A DNA stretch of 64,000 nt, taken from NCBI RefSeq assembly GCF_001592265.1, contig NZ_BCWP01000011.1, positions 34,400 through 98,399 on the forward strand, given 5' to 3'. The position numbers and the translations under genes were made by a program. The notes under the pieces are model-generated. The model worked only from the letters and a program-made list of their open reading frames with translations, had not been told where the DNA came from and made no database searches. Source of the stretch: Curvibacter delicatus NBRC 14919. Lineage in GTDB: Bacteria > Pseudomonadota > Gammaproteobacteria > Burkholderiales > Burkholderiaceae_C. Position 1 is the first letter of the stretch. Each line of letters opens with the position of its first letter. Of the stretch, positions 8,870 through 17,870 are shown piece after piece.

Positions 8870-11095
8870 TTACCTATTCAGACCCCGTGGTTGCCAGCGC
8901 CGCAACAGCAGGGCGTTGGTCATCACGCTGACCGAACTCATGGCCATGGCCGCCCCCGCCACCACCGGGTTCAGGAAGCCGAAAGCGGCCAGCGGAATGC
9001 CCGCCACGTTGTAGATGAAGGCCCAGAACAGGTTCTGCCGGATCTTGGCCACTGTCCGGTCGGAGACATCCAGCGCCGCCGCCACCAGCAGCGGGTCACC
9101 CCGCATGAGCGTGATGCCGGCCGCATGCATGGCCACGTCGGTGCCGTTGCCCATGGCCAGGCCGACATCGGCCGCTGCCAGCGCCGGCGCGTCATTCACG
9201 CCGTCGCCCACCATGGCCATGACATGTCCCCCGGCTTTCAGTTCTGCGACCTTGGCCGCCTTGTCGCCGGGCAACACCTCGGCCAGCACCTCGCCGGCTT
9301 CCGGCCGCAGACCCAGGCGGCGCGCCATGGCTTCGGCAGCACCGCGGTTGTCGCCCGAGATCATCACGGTGCGGATGCCACGTGCCCGCAGGGCCGCCAG
9401 CGCCTCCTTGGCGCCCGGCTTGGGTTCATCACCAAAGGCCATCAGGGCCCGCAAGGTCAAGCCCTGGGCCGTGCGCTCCAGCATCGCCGAGACTGTGGCG
9501 CCCTGGGCCTGCAGCTCGGCCGCGCGGGTCGCCAGCACCCCCAGGCTCACGCCCAGTTCGTCCATCCAGCGCAGACTGCCGATCAGGTAGCTCTTCACCC
9601 CGACCTCGCCCTCGCTGCCACGGCCCGGCACGGCACGCACGTTGTCCGGCGCCTCCACGCTGAGCTGGCGCGCCTGCGCGGCCGCCACCACGGCGCGCGC
9701 CAGCGGATGCTCGCTGCCGCTTTGCAGGCTGGCCGCTGCCTGCAGCACCGTGGCTTCATCCACGCCCTCGGCCACCACCAGCGCCGTCAGGCGCGGCTGG
9801 CCGACCGTCAGTGTGCCGGTCTTGTCAAAGGCGACGGTGTCCACCTTGTGTGCCAACTCCAGGGCCTGCGCATCCTTGATCAGGATGCCGAACCTGGCGG
9901 CCACGCCGGTGCCGGCCATGATGGCGGCCGGCGTCGCCAGACCCAGGGCACAGGGACAGGCGATCACCAGCACCGCCACGGCACGGATCAAGGCCAGCTC
10001 GAACGGGTGGCCGGTCAGCCACCAACCCAGCAGCGTGACGAGCGCCACGGCCAGCACCACCGGCACGAACACCGCCGACACCTGGTCCACCAGGCGCTGG
10101 ATCGGCGCCTTGGCGGCCTGCGCATCCTCCACCAGACGGATGATGTGCGCCAGCACCGTCTCGCTGCCCACCGCACCCACCTGCATCACAACCCGGCCTT
10201 CGCCGTTGATGGAGCCGCCGGTGAGTTTGGCGCCCACGTCCTTGGGCACCGGCAGCGGCTCGCCGGTCAGCATCGACTCGTCCACCTGGGTATGCCCCTC
10301 CAGCAGCGTGCCATCGACCGGGAAACGCTCCCCCGGGCGGACCACCAGCCGGTCGGCCACCAGTACCTCGGCCACCGGCACATCCACCTCGCCTTCGCGG
10401 CCGATCAGATGCGCCACCTCGGGTCGCAAGGCATGCAGGGCGCGGATGGCAGCGGTGGTCTGGCGCTTGGCCCGCGCCTCCAGCCATTTGCCCAGCAGCA
10501 CCAGCGTCACCACCACCGCCGAGGCTTCGAAATACAGGTGCACCATGGCGCCCGGCTCGGCGCTGAGCCACAGCCACATTGACAGCGCCCAACCGGCCGA
10601 AGTCCCGATGGCGACCAGCAGATCCATGTTGCCGGTCAGGGCCTTGAGTGCATGCCAGCCCGCCTTGTAGAAGCGCGCGCCGAGGATGAACTGCACCGGT
10701 GTGGCCAGCAGGAACTGCGCCCAGGCCGGCAACATCCAGTGCAGCCCCAGCAAATCGCCCAGCATGGGGACGACCAGTGGTGCCGACAGCAGCAGGCCGA
10801 CGGCAACCGGCGCAAAACCGGTCCAGGGCGAAGCATCCCCCTCCTGCTCCAGGGCATCCGCCGCGCGCGGCTCGTAACCGGCATCGCGCACGGCACGGCG
10901 CAGGCGCGCCTCCATCTGCTCGGAAGGCTCGAAGCTCACCCGCGCCGATTCGGTGGCCAGGTTGACACTGGCCTCTTTCACGCCGGGCACTTTCTTCAAG
11001 GCCTTTTCCACCCGCGTCACGCAGGAGGCGCAAGTCATGCCGCCAATGCCAATGTCCAGGGAAGGGATTGCGGGTGGGGGGGTGATGGTGCTCAT
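8870..11095 (-). CDS. copA: Copper-exporting P1B-type ATPase
   Basis: The 741-residue pump carries one N-terminal heavy-metal domain with C22-x-x-C25 (GMTCASC), the transmembrane CPC motif at C380-P-C382, phosphorylation site D424 in DKTGTLT, the SEHP motif and the GDGVNDAP hinge. CPC with one HMA domain is the Cu+/Ag+ exporter class, moving cytosolic Cu(I) to the periplasm. A CueR-type promoter with 19-bp spacing lies directly upstream, and copZ-cueR are divergent. Length is slightly below E. coli CopA, which has two HMA domains. Confidence 0.95.
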   Translation of the reverse strand: MSTITPPPAIPSLDIGIGGMTCASCVTRVEKALKKVPGVKEASVNLATESARVSFEPSEQMEARLRRAVRDAGYEPRAADALEQEGDASPWTGFAPVAVGLLLSAPLVVPMLGDLLGLHWMLPAWAQFLLATPVQFILGARFYKAGWHALKALTGNMDLLVAIGTSAGWALSMWLWLSAEPGAMVHLYFEASAVVVTLVLLGKWLEARAKRQTTAAIRALHALRPEVAHLIGREGEVDVPVAEVLVADRLVVRPGERFPVDGTLLEGHTQVDESMLTGEPLPVPKDVGAKLTGGSINGEGRVVMQVGAVGSETVLAHIIRLVEDAQAAKAPIQRLVDQVSAVFVPVVLAVALVTLLGWWLTGHPFELALIRAVAVLVIACPCALGLATPAAIMAGTGVAARFGILIKDAQALELAHKVDTVAFDKTGTLTVGQPRLTALVVAEGVDEATVLQAAASLQSGSEHPLARAVVAAAQARQLSVEAPDNVRAVPGRGSEGEVGVKSYLIGSLRWMDELGVSLGVLATRAAELQAQGATVSAMLERTAQGLTLRALMAFGDEPKPGAKEALAALRARGIRTVMISGDNRGAAEAMARRLGLRPEAGEVLAEVLPGDKAAKVAELKAGGHVMAMVGDGVNDAPALAAADVGLAMGNGTDVAMHAAGITLMRGDPLLVAAALDVSDRTVAKIRQNLFWAFIYNVAGIPLAAFGFLNPVVAGAAMAMSSVSVMTNALLLRRWQPRGLNR

Positions 11096-11101
11096 GTGTG
11101 G

Positions 11102-11132
11102 ATTCTGAACCTTGCCATGATGGGAGGGTCAA
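11102..11132 (-). promoter_or_regulatory. CueR-activated promoter of copA
   Basis: Reading leftward, a -35 element TTGACC (11132-11127) and a -10 element CAGAAT (11107-11102) are separated by 19 bp. An imperfect dyad lies between them (ACCCTCCC and GGCAAGGT arms, 11109-11129). A 19-bp spacer with this dyad is the hallmark of MerR/CueR promoters, which need DNA untwisting for activation. It faces copA, whose ATG is only 7 bases from the -10, so the mRNA would be nearly leaderless or start inside the predicted N-terminus. Confidence 0.85.
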
Positions 11133-11180
11133 GCCCTGCGTTAAATCAACCATTCTGCGGCCAAGGTTGCCATAATGCCC

Positions 11181-11211
11181 TTGACCTTCCCACCGTGGCA
11201 AGGTTCAGGAT
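11181..11211 (+). promoter_or_regulatory. CueR-activated promoter of copZ-cueR
   Basis: This is the mirror of the copA site: -35 TTGACC (11181-11186), exactly 19 bp of spacer, and -10 CAGGAT (11206-11211). The dyad ACCTTCCC...GGCAAGGT spans 11184-11204. It lies 45 bases before the copZ ATG. Two separate CueR sites, 48 bp apart between their -35 elements, let one regulator drive both operons. Confidence 0.88.
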
Positions 11212-11255
11212 GAGCGTCAGCCATCAGGCTGTACCTGTTTTCTGAAGGAGTCCAC

Positions 11256-11453
11256 ATGAACCAGATCTTTGAAGTCACCGGCATGACCTGCGGCCACTGC
11301 GAAAAAGCCGTCACGCAAGCGATCCGACAACTCGACCCGCAAGCCGAGGTCAAGATCGACCGCAGCCAGAACAAGGTCGAGGTGCTGTCGCAGCAACCGC
11401 GCGATGCGCTGGCCAAGGCGATTGCCGAAGAGGGCTACGCCGTTACCGCCTGA
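11256..11453 (+). CDS. copZ: Copper chaperone, heavy-metal-associated domain
   Basis: The 65-residue protein is a single ferredoxin-like HMA domain with the Cu(I)-binding motif GMTCGHC (C12 and C15). Free HMA proteins of this size buffer cytosolic copper and hand it to CopA. A strong ribosome binding site (GAAGGAG) precedes the ATG. It is the first gene of a short operon with cueR, 12 bases downstream, under a CueR-type promoter. Confidence 0.93.
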   Translation: MNQIFEVTGMTCGHCEKAVTQAIRQLDPQAEVKIDRSQNKVEVLSQQPRDALAKAIAEEGYAVTA

Positions 11454-11465
11454 GAACTGACTGCC

Positions 11466-11912
11466 ATGACCCGCGCCCTGAACGAGCTCCCATGGCCCGT
11501 CAGCATCGGCCAGGCCGCCGAGCTCTCCGGCATCTCGGCCAAGATGGTGCGCCATTACGAGTCTCTCGGCCTGCTCCCGCGGGTGGCCCGTACCGACAGC
11601 GGCTACCGCCAGTACAGCGAGGCCGATGTGCACACGCTGCGTTTCATCAAACGTTCGCGCGACCTCGGCTTCTCGATGGCCGAGATTGCCGAACTGGTGG
11701 CGCTGTGGCAGAACCGGCGCCGCGCCAGTGCCAGCGTCAAGCGCATCGCACAACAGCATGTGGTCGATCTGGCACAACGCATCGAAGCCATGCAGGCCAT
11801 GCAGCGCACGCTGAACCAGTTGCTGCACCACTGCCATGGCGACGAGCGGCCCGAGTGCCCGATCCTCGACGACCTGGCACACCATGCCGCGAGCGCCAAG
11901 CCGGCCGGTTGA
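11466..11912 (+). CDS. cueR: Copper-responsive MerR-family regulator
   Basis: The 148-residue protein has an N-terminal MerR winged helix (SIGQAAELSGISAKMVRHYE, about 13-32), a dimerisation coiled coil and a C-terminal metal loop with C123 and C131 (CHGDERPEC, followed by PI). The two-Cys spacing of eight is the CueR Cu(I) signature, and the absence of a third Cys argues against Hg or Zn regulators. It should bind the two 19-bp-spacer promoters next to copA and copZ. Co-transcription with copZ would give autoregulation. Confidence 0.92.
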   Translation: MTRALNELPWPVSIGQAAELSGISAKMVRHYESLGLLPRVARTDSGYRQYSEADVHTLRFIKRSRDLGFSMAEIAELVALWQNRRRASASVKRIAQQHVVDLAQRIEAMQAMQRTLNQLLHHCHGDERPECPILDDLAHHAASAKPAG

Positions 11913-11964
11913 CGGACCCGCATCAGCCCCCAATAATGTTTTTATCCACCCTAGGAGTATCTCC

Positions 11965-12168
11965 ATGAAATCCAATGTCGGCGGCATTGACCGCATCATC
12001 CGCATCGTGGCTGGCGTCGTCCTGATTGCGCTGGCGGCCACCAACACCGTGGGCTGGTGGGGCTGGCTGGGCATCGTCCCGCTGGCCACCGGTCTGCTCG
12101 GCTGGTGCCCGCCATATGCCCTGCTGGGCTTCAACACCTGCAGCGTCAAGGAAGCACCGAAGTCCTGA
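11965..12168 (+). CDS. DUF2892-type small inner-membrane protein
   Basis: The 67-residue protein has two hydrophobic helices (about 12-30 and 33-50) and a conserved-looking GLLGWCPPYALLGFNTC end with two cysteines. This is the YgaP/DUF2892 membrane-protein pattern, often near sulfur or metal-stress genes. ATG 11965 has AGGAG nine bases upstream. It lies 52 bases after cueR on the same strand and may be part of the copper operon. Its function is unknown. Confidence 0.8.
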   Translation: MKSNVGGIDRIIRIVAGVVLIALAATNTVGWWGWLGIVPLATGLLGWCPPYALLGFNTCSVKEAPKS

Positions 12169-12194
12169 TGTGATTCGCACATGCGCCACCGATT

Positions 12195-12211
12195 GCTATC
12201 AATTCAATAGC
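12195..12211. repeat. 17-bp palindromic dispersed repeat, copy 2
   Basis: GCTAT-N7-ATAGC lies in the gap between the DUF2892 gene and pirin. It is nested in a wider inverted repeat with GCCACC at 12185 and GGTGGC at 12213, so transcripts could fold into a longer hairpin here. It matches the copies at 3362, 33676, 39748 and 47834. Confidence 0.6.
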
Positions 12212-12283
12212 TGGTGGCACATGATCCACGAGGGGCAACGGCCTGTTTGATCCCTAAATCCGGGCGCATGCCCACCCGCTCCC

Positions 12284-13198
12284 ATGACCACCCCATCCGT
12301 CCAGTCTCCGCGCCGCGTCGAACGCATCATCACCGGCCAGCCCACCCGTGATGGCGCCGGCGTCAAGCTCACACGCGTGCTCACGCACGACCTGCAACAC
12401 CGACTCGACCCCTTCCTGATGCTGGACAACTTCGCCAGCGACGACCCGAAGGACTACGGCGCCGGTTTTCCCGACCATCCGCACCGCGGCTTCGAAACCA
12501 TCACCTACATGATCGCCGGACGCATGCGCCACCGCGACAGCGCCGGCCATGAAGGCCTGCTGCAAAACGGCGGCGTGCAATGGATGACCGCCGGTCGCGG
12601 CCTGATCCACAGCGAAATGCCGGAACAGGAGCAAGGCGTGATGGAAGGCTTCCAGCTCTGGCTCAACCTGCCGGGCAAGGACAAGCTGTGCCAGCCGGGG
12701 TACCGCGACATCCAGAGCAGCGAAATTCCCGAATTCACCAGTCCGGCCGGCGAAGGCGATGACGCGCGCGGCGGCGTGCATGTGCGCGTGATTGCCGGCA
12801 ACAGCCACGGCGTGGCCGGCGCCATGCAGCGACCACCCGCGCAGTACCCGACCGACCCGCTGTACCTCGACCTGCACTTCCCGGCGGGCGGCGCGACCTT
12901 CGCGCAGCCGTTGCCAGCCACCCACAACGCCTTCATCTATGTCTACCGCGGCACCGTGCACGTGGTGGACGGCGACGACAAGGCCACACCAGTGCCCCTG
13001 CACCGCATGGCGATTCTGGAAAACGCCGGCGACGGCGTACGGCTGCAGGCCGACCCCGGCAGCGAGCCGGCGCGCGCCCTGCTGATCGCGGGCCGCCCCC
13101 TGGGCGAGCCGATTGCCCAGTACGGCCCTTTTGTCATGAACACGCGCGAGGAACTGATGACCGCCGTGGAGGATTTCCGCAGCGGCCGTCTGGCCTGA
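12284..13198 (+). CDS. Pirin family protein
   Basis: The 304-residue bicupin has the metal-binding pirin pattern: H65 and H67 in DHPHRGFET, then H109 and E111 in GLIHSEMP. Pirins bind iron or another divalent metal and some act as quercetinases; the physiological role of bacterial members varies. A C-terminal pirin domain follows the N-terminal one. It stands alone, about 115 bases after the copper-linked membrane gene. The specific substrate or partner is unknown. Confidence 0.88.
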   Translation: MTTPSVQSPRRVERIITGQPTRDGAGVKLTRVLTHDLQHRLDPFLMLDNFASDDPKDYGAGFPDHPHRGFETITYMIAGRMRHRDSAGHEGLLQNGGVQWMTAGRGLIHSEMPEQEQGVMEGFQLWLNLPGKDKLCQPGYRDIQSSEIPEFTSPAGEGDDARGGVHVRVIAGNSHGVAGAMQRPPAQYPTDPLYLDLHFPAGGATFAQPLPATHNAFIYVYRGTVHVVDGDDKATPVPLHRMAILENAGDGVRLQADPGSEPARALLIAGRPLGEPIAQYGPFVMNTREELMTAVEDFRSGRLA

Positions 13199-13279
13199 GT
13201 CCACACAACTGCACCGAACTTTACAAAGCCTTCGCACGCCGTCATGACCCCGATACACGACGCGCGCAGACTGCGTTTC

Positions 13280-13303
13280 ACCTGTTGTCCTGACAGGTTT
13301 TTT
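13280..13303 (+). promoter_or_regulatory. Leader hairpin with U-run in front of the Spy-like gene
   Basis: ACCTGT and ACAGGT (13280-13285 and 13293-13298) form a six-bp stem with a seven-base loop, followed directly by a run of T ending at 13303. The gene's ribosome binding site AAAGGA comes next. This is the shape of a weak intrinsic terminator placed inside a leader, so an attenuator is possible; a chance structure cannot be excluded. Confidence 0.3.
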
Positions 13304-13317
13304 GAAAGGAAGTGCCC

Positions 13318-13812
13318 ATGAAATCCGTCTTCAAACCCGTCCTGCTGGCTGGCCTGATGGCCGTCGCTCTCGGCGCCCTGGCCCAACCCGGTCCAGGTCC
13401 GGGGGCGGGTCCGGGCGCGGGCAACCCCAGCGCCAGTGCCAACCCCGAATTCCGTGACCGCATGCAAGCCCGCATGCAACGTCACATGGACCGTCGTGCC
13501 GCCGACCTCAAGGCCAAGCTCAAGCTCAGCGCCGAGCAGGACAGCGCCTGGAATGCCTATGTTGCAGCCATGAAACCGCCGGCTGTCGGCCCGCACCCCA
13601 GCCGCGCCGAACTGGACAAGCTCACCACGCCCGAGCGCCTGGACAAGATGCGCGAACTGCGCAAGCAACGCGAAGCCGAGATGGACAAGCGTGATGACGC
13701 CACGCGCGCGTTCTATGCCACACTCACGGCCGAGCAGAAAAAAGTCTTTGATGCCAACACCGGCCGCCCTTTTGGTGACCGTGGCGACCGCCGGCCCCCG
13801 CGCAAGGACTGA
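13318..13812 (+). CDS. Spy-like LTxxQ-motif periplasmic protein
   Basis: The 164-residue protein has a signal peptide ending near ALGALA (about residue 21), then a Gly/Pro-rich linker and a charged helical part. LKLSAEQDSAW and LTAEQKKVF resemble the two LTxxQ motifs of Spy/CpxP-type periplasmic chaperones and stress sensors. ATG 13318 is preferred over an in-frame GTG six bases upstream because AAAGGA is well spaced from it. It is followed 28 bases later by an unrelated DUF2189 gene. Chaperone or metal-stress function is inference from family. Confidence 0.75.
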   Translation: MKSVFKPVLLAGLMAVALGALAQPGPGPGAGPGAGNPSASANPEFRDRMQARMQRHMDRRAADLKAKLKLSAEQDSAWNAYVAAMKPPAVGPHPSRAELDKLTTPERLDKMRELRKQREAEMDKRDDATRAFYATLTAEQKKVFDANTGRPFGDRGDRRPPRKD

Positions 13813-13840
13813 GTCCTGAAACCAACCTGACCCCAACCCG

Positions 13841-14665
13841 ATGCACCAACAGGCGCCACTCACCGTTCGCACCATTGAAATCCATCAACCGATGCGCTGG
13901 CTGGCCCTGGCCTGGCGCGACATGGCGCGTTGCGGCTGGGTCAGCTTCGTGCATGGGGTGGCGCTGTGTGTCTTTGGCCTGCTTCTGATGATCGCAGCGC
14001 GTCACCAGTTCTGGCTGCTGGCCGGCGCCTTCTCGGGGTTTCTGGTGGTGGCCCCCGTGCTGGCCACCGGTCTGTATGCGCTGAGCCGGGCCGTCGAACG
14101 CGGTGAGCCCGTCTCTTTCCGGCTCGTGCTGCAGACCTGGCTCAGCTGGCGCCGTCACGGCGACAGCCCGGACGGCAAGGACTGGCGCCTGGTGAAGTTC
14201 GGGCTGCTGCTGGGCCTTGCCGGCACCGGCTGGGTGCTGACCTCTGCTGCCCTCATCACGCTGCTGTCACCGGTCCCGATCGAGCGGCCACTCGACTTCC
14301 TGCGTTATGTCATGCTGGCGCACGACAACTATCTGTTCGAACTCTGGCTTGCGCTGGGCGGCATGATGGCCGCCCCCATCTTCGCCTCCAGCGCGATTGC
14401 GCTGCCCCTGATGCTGGACCGCCGCGTGAGTGTGCTGCAAGCCGTGGTGACCAGCTGGCAGACCGTGCTGACCAACCCCGGGCCCATGGCTTGGTGGGCC
14501 TTCCTCATCATGGGCTTCTCGCTCCTGGGGCTGTGCTCGGTGCTGCTGGGCCTGGTGGCCGTGGTCCCCATGCTGGGCCATGCCAGCTGGCACGCCTACC
14601 GCGACCTAGTGGACGCCTCGGCCTTGCCGGAACGCACCGCGGCAACCGGCACGGAGGCACGCTGA
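13841..14665 (+). CDS. DUF2189 integral membrane protein
   Basis: The 274-residue protein has about six hydrophobic helices and the start pattern of the DUF2189 family: a polar N-terminus, then WLALAWRDMARCGWVSFVHG. Members are widespread in proteobacteria, sometimes near cytochrome c oxidase genes, with no defined function. Its stop shares a base with the start of the next small membrane gene (TGATG), so the two are translationally coupled. Confidence 0.8.
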   Translation: MHQQAPLTVRTIEIHQPMRWLALAWRDMARCGWVSFVHGVALCVFGLLLMIAARHQFWLLAGAFSGFLVVAPVLATGLYALSRAVERGEPVSFRLVLQTWLSWRRHGDSPDGKDWRLVKFGLLLGLAGTGWVLTSAALITLLSPVPIERPLDFLRYVMLAHDNYLFELWLALGGMMAAPIFASSAIALPLMLDRRVSVLQAVVTSWQTVLTNPGPMAWWAFLIMGFSLLGLCSVLLGLVAVVPMLGHASWHAYRDLVDASALPERTAATGTEAR

Positions 14666-14874
14666 TGTTCGGCTACAGCGAGGAACAAATCGCCGCCTTC
14701 GGCCTGAGCTTCGGCGTGGGGGCGTTCATGCTCTACATGCTGTTCATCATCGGCCACCTGGCCTGGGAATCCAAGGCCGGCCGTTTCGGCACCTTCGTGC
14801 TGTTCCTGGGCCTGGCGTTCGGCATGGTCGGCTTCGCCGCCAAGTTCGTCATCCAGTGGGTCCTCGAAAAATAG
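14665..14874 (+). CDS. DUF2788 small membrane protein
   Basis: The 69-residue protein has two membrane helices (about 10-30 and 42-62) joined by a short charged loop. It matches the size and pattern of DUF2788 proteins common in beta-proteobacteria. The ATG overlaps the TGA of the DUF2189 gene. No function is known. GGAGG ten bases upstream serves as ribosome binding site. Confidence 0.78.
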   Translation: MFGYSEEQIAAFGLSFGVGAFMLYMLFIIGHLAWESKAGRFGTFVLFLGLAFGMVGFAAKFVIQWVLEK

Positions 14875-14915
14875 ACGTCCGAGCCCACCACAAGGACTTT
14901 GGCGGGAAACGCCGT

Positions 14916-14960
14916 GGAACCGGCTCCGCCGGGCCACTGGCGTTGTCCCCCACAGGGGGG
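14916..14960. repeat. GC-rich intergenic repeat, copy C
   Basis: The element starts GGAACCGGCTCCGCCGGGCC and ends with a CCCCC/GGGGG hairpin with a four-base loop. The first part matches the element at 53720 (GGATCCGGCTCTGCCGGTCC) at most positions, and both end in the same C5/G5 hairpin. Both sit directly after gene ends. It occupies the gap between the DUF2788 gene and convergent nnrU, where it may act as a terminator. Confidence 0.5.
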
Positions 14961-14963
14961 ATG

Positions 14964-15542
14964 TCAGACCAACGGCCGGATGCCGATCAGCATGCCGTGC
15001 AGCCAGAACGCCACGGCGGCCCAGGCGGCCGCGCCCAGCAAGACCGTGACCACCGTCGGCAGCGTCTGGCCCGGCGCATAAACGGTTCCTGCGGTGCGGT
15101 CACGCCGCCGTGCCGCAGCAAAGCTGGCCACGGCCCAGAGCAGGAACGCGCCGAACAGGATCTGATGCACCAGCATGCCGTTGGACAGCAGGTGCGCCAA
15201 GGCCCACACCTTGACGCCGGCAGCCATCGGATGGTGCAGGCGCGCCTTGATGCCGTTGCCCGGCACGTAGGCCGCCGCGAACAGCACGAACGCCAGCAAG
15301 GTCAACAGGCCCGCCAGATGACGCATGCCATTGGGGGGTGTCCATAACACCACCGGCTGCTCACGCGCCACGCCAAAACCCCAGACCAGCAGCACCAACC
15401 CGGCCAACGACAGCAGGGAATACACGCCCTTCCATGTGCCTTCGCCCAGCCGCTCGCGCATATCGGTGCGCCAGCCATCGGCCACGATGCGGACCGAGTG
15501 CACACCCAGAAAAATCACCAAGCCCAATATCAGGTAAGTCAT
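14964..15542 (-). CDS. NnrU family membrane protein
   Basis: The 192-residue protein has about five or six membrane helices. It shows the NnrU-like start MTYLILGLVIFLGVHSVRI and the conserved HLLSNG segment. NnrU was first linked to nitrite and nitric-oxide metabolism in denitrifiers and is related to isoprenoid-type membrane proteins; its biochemical role is unclear. No denitrification genes are adjacent. It is convergent with the preceding DUF2788 gene and lies 17 bases past the stop of the diguanylate cyclase gene on the same strand. Confidence 0.85.
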   Translation of the reverse strand: MTYLILGLVIFLGVHSVRIVADGWRTDMRERLGEGTWKGVYSLLSLAGLVLLVWGFGVAREQPVVLWTPPNGMRHLAGLLTLLAFVLFAAAYVPGNGIKARLHHPMAAGVKVWALAHLLSNGMLVHQILFGAFLLWAVASFAAARRRDRTAGTVYAPGQTLPTVVTVLLGAAAWAAVAFWLHGMLIGIRPLV

Positions 15543-15559
15543 ACGTCTGCCCTCGTGTT

Positions 15560-17098
15560 TCAGGCCGCCATCACGCGGTTCTTGCCAGCGCGCTTGGCCA
15601 GGTACATGGCCCGGTCGGCCCGCTGGATCGCCTCCAGCCCGGCCTCGTCGCGTTCAAACTGCGCCACGCCGGCGCTGAAGGTGATCAGGATCTTCTCATT
15701 GCCGTCAAGGAAAAAACGGCGAGTCAGTTCACGCTGCAGCCGCGTCATGGCATCCACCCCCTTGTCCAGCGGCGTATCAGGCAGCAGGATGACAAACTCT
15801 TCACCGCCGTAACGCGCCAGCGAGTCCTGTGGCCGCATGCATTCGCGCGCCACCGTGGCCAGATGCGTCAACGCCGCATCGCCGGCCGCATGGCCCCGCT
15901 CGTCATTGATCTTCTTGAAATTGTCGATGTCGAGCAGCGCCACACACAGCGGGCTGTCGCGCCGCTGCATGCCTGACACCTCGCGATGCAACGCCTCGTC
16001 CAGGCCTTGCCGGTTGAGGGCCCCGGTCAGCGTGTCATGCCGCGCCTGGGCACTGACACGATCCAGTTCCCGGTGCAGCTTGACCAGTTCGGCTTCCGTT
16101 GCCTGCGTCTTCTCGCGCATGGCCTGCAGTTCGTCGCGCACCGTCAGTGATTCATTCGCCATGGCCCGCGTGGCACCGATGACCTCCTTGAGCACCGGGG
16201 CAATCTCCTCGATGCTCTTGGCCTGTTCAATCAGGCTCACGCTCTCTTCCATCTTGCTGTGAAAACTGCTGCTCGACTCCGTCATCTGCGACAGGCGCTC
16301 GACGAAGATGGCCAGCATGCTGCGCAGCTCTTCCTGTGCTTCCAGCGCCCGGCCCTTGGCCTCGGTCTGCTTGAAGATCACGTCCTTGAGACGACGCTCC
16401 ACATCATCGAGACGACGCAGTGTCAGAGGGGGCGAAGCGGCTTCCATCAGCGCGTCGGTCTGGCCCTTGAGCCAGCTGTCGTCCACGCTCAGCTCGCCAA
16501 TGTTCTCGATGATCAGATGGAGCAGCTTGAGCAGCGTGTTCTTGATCTCGGCCTGGTCTTCGGCCGCAAAGGACAGGCGATGGCTGAAATTGGCCAACAG
16601 GGTCTTGATGCCAATCACATCCGCCGCCGGATCACGCAGCGTCTGCAACAGCTTGTCGACCTGTTCCTGGAATCGGGCATCATCATTGCCCAGCGCCGGC
16701 AGGCTGTACTCTACCATGCGCGCAATCTGCTCCATGAACTCGGCCGTGAACGCCGGAACCGAGGCAATCGGCGCCACCGGCTCGGGGGCCGATTCGCTGG
16801 GCGTCCCCCCAGGCAAGGCAAAACCGGCATAACCCACTAGGGCGCTCTGCACGCCGGGCCAGTTGCGCTGGCCGATGGCGTATTCGAGCAAGCCCTTCTG
16901 CTTCTGCTGGCCCGGGTTCTTGGTTGGCAAGGATTGTGCAATCAGGCGCAACTGCTCTTCCGGAAAGGGCTGGATGAGCGGTATGCCGGCAATCTCGTTG
17001 TAGATCGACTGGTAGTTGACCGGCGTAGGCAGCAGCTTTTTGGCGGTCAGCTGCTTGAGCGTTTCGCGCGCAATCTCAAAAGGTTTTTTTTCGGTCAT
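15560..17098 (-). CDS. Diguanylate cyclase (GGDEF) with a cytoplasmic helical N-terminal region
   Basis: The 512-residue protein has a C-terminal GGDEF domain (about 345-505) with active-site GGEEF in ARYGGEEFVILLP, so it should make cyclic di-GMP from two GTP. No RxxD inhibitory site is evident five residues upstream. The first 330 residues contain no membrane helix. They are helical, with an acidic coiled coil (about 200-330) that may mediate dimerisation. The start at MTEKKPF (17098) or two codons earlier is likely. No phosphodiesterase is nearby. Confidence 0.88.
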   Translation of the reverse strand: MTEKKPFEIARETLKQLTAKKLLPTPVNYQSIYNEIAGIPLIQPFPEEQLRLIAQSLPTKNPGQQKQKGLLEYAIGQRNWPGVQSALVGYAGFALPGGTPSESAPEPVAPIASVPAFTAEFMEQIARMVEYSLPALGNDDARFQEQVDKLLQTLRDPAADVIGIKTLLANFSHRLSFAAEDQAEIKNTLLKLLHLIIENIGELSVDDSWLKGQTDALMEAASPPLTLRRLDDVERRLKDVIFKQTEAKGRALEAQEELRSMLAIFVERLSQMTESSSSFHSKMEESVSLIEQAKSIEEIAPVLKEVIGATRAMANESLTVRDELQAMREKTQATEAELVKLHRELDRVSAQARHDTLTGALNRQGLDEALHREVSGMQRRDSPLCVALLDIDNFKKINDERGHAAGDAALTHLATVARECMRPQDSLARYGGEEFVILLPDTPLDKGVDAMTRLQRELTRRFFLDGNEKILITFSAGVAQFERDEAGLEAIQRADRAMYLAKRAGKNRVMAA

Positions 17099-17245
17099 GG
17101 CCATCCGTTCGGATATCGCTACCCGGCAAGGCCGCACTGGCTCGCCGGGGATTGGAAATGATTATGCGGGCATCGCATACGGGCGACAACGCCCTTTGTC
17201 GTCGTCCCGCGTTCCGCCAAATTCTGGTTTTGCACCACCGCCGAC

Positions 17246-17857
17246 TCAGGCCTGTGCAAGGCGCGCCAGCAGCCCAGGAACTGCCGCCTTGCCCGTCCGT
17301 TGCAACGTCATCAAGAGAGCATGGTCCGGACGGGCAAGGCCATAACGGGCCCGCAGGTCGTGCAGGATGCGATCCAGCAACGCCGCGGCCATCTCGGCAT
17401 CGGCCAGTGCCCGGTGGGCGACACCGGTGCGCGGCAGGTGGTGGTAATCCACCAGTGAACCCAGCTTGTGATTAGGCGCCTGCGGGTAGAGCCGGCGCGA
17501 GACCAGCAGGGTGCAGGCAAAGGGTTGTAGTGCCGGCAGGTCCAGCCGCGCCAATTCAGCCGTCCAGAACTTGCGGTCAAACGCCGCGTTGTGCGCCACC
17601 AGCGGCGTGGTGCCGACAAAACGGCTGGCCTCGGCCATGACCTCGGCCGCATCGGGAGCTGATGCCACCATGGCGTTGCTGATGCCGGTGAGCTGGGTGA
17701 TGAAGGACGGAATCCGTACACCGGCATTCATCAGGCTCTGGAAACGGTCCACCACGCGTCCCCCATCCACCATCACAATCGCCACCTCGGTGGCACGGTC
17801 ACCAAGGTCGGGCGACATGCCGGTGGTTTCGAAGTCGATGACGGCAAAGGCACTCAT
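17246..17857 (-). CDS. DnaQ-type 3'-5' exonuclease (DEDDh)
   Basis: The 203-residue protein shows exonuclease motif I as D8 and E10 (VIDFETTG), motif II in VAHNAAFDRKF (D near 95) and motif III with His and Asp in GVAHRALADAEM. These are the four catalytic metal-binding acids plus His of the DEDDh family, as in the epsilon subunit of DNA polymerase III and RNase T. It lacks the polymerase-binding tail of true DnaQ. It is the last gene of the dnaA-dnaN-gyrB-yjdM strand. Role in proofreading or repair is uncertain. Confidence 0.87.
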   Translation of the reverse strand: MSAFAVIDFETTGMSPDLGDRATEVAIVMVDGGRVVDRFQSLMNAGVRIPSFITQLTGISNAMVASAPDAAEVMAEASRFVGTTPLVAHNAAFDRKFWTAELARLDLPALQPFACTLLVSRRLYPQAPNHKLGSLVDYHHLPRTGVAHRALADAEMAAALLDRILHDLRARYGLARPDHALLMTLQRTGKAAVPGLLARLAQA

Positions 17858-17870
17858 GCCGGGCCGCAGC

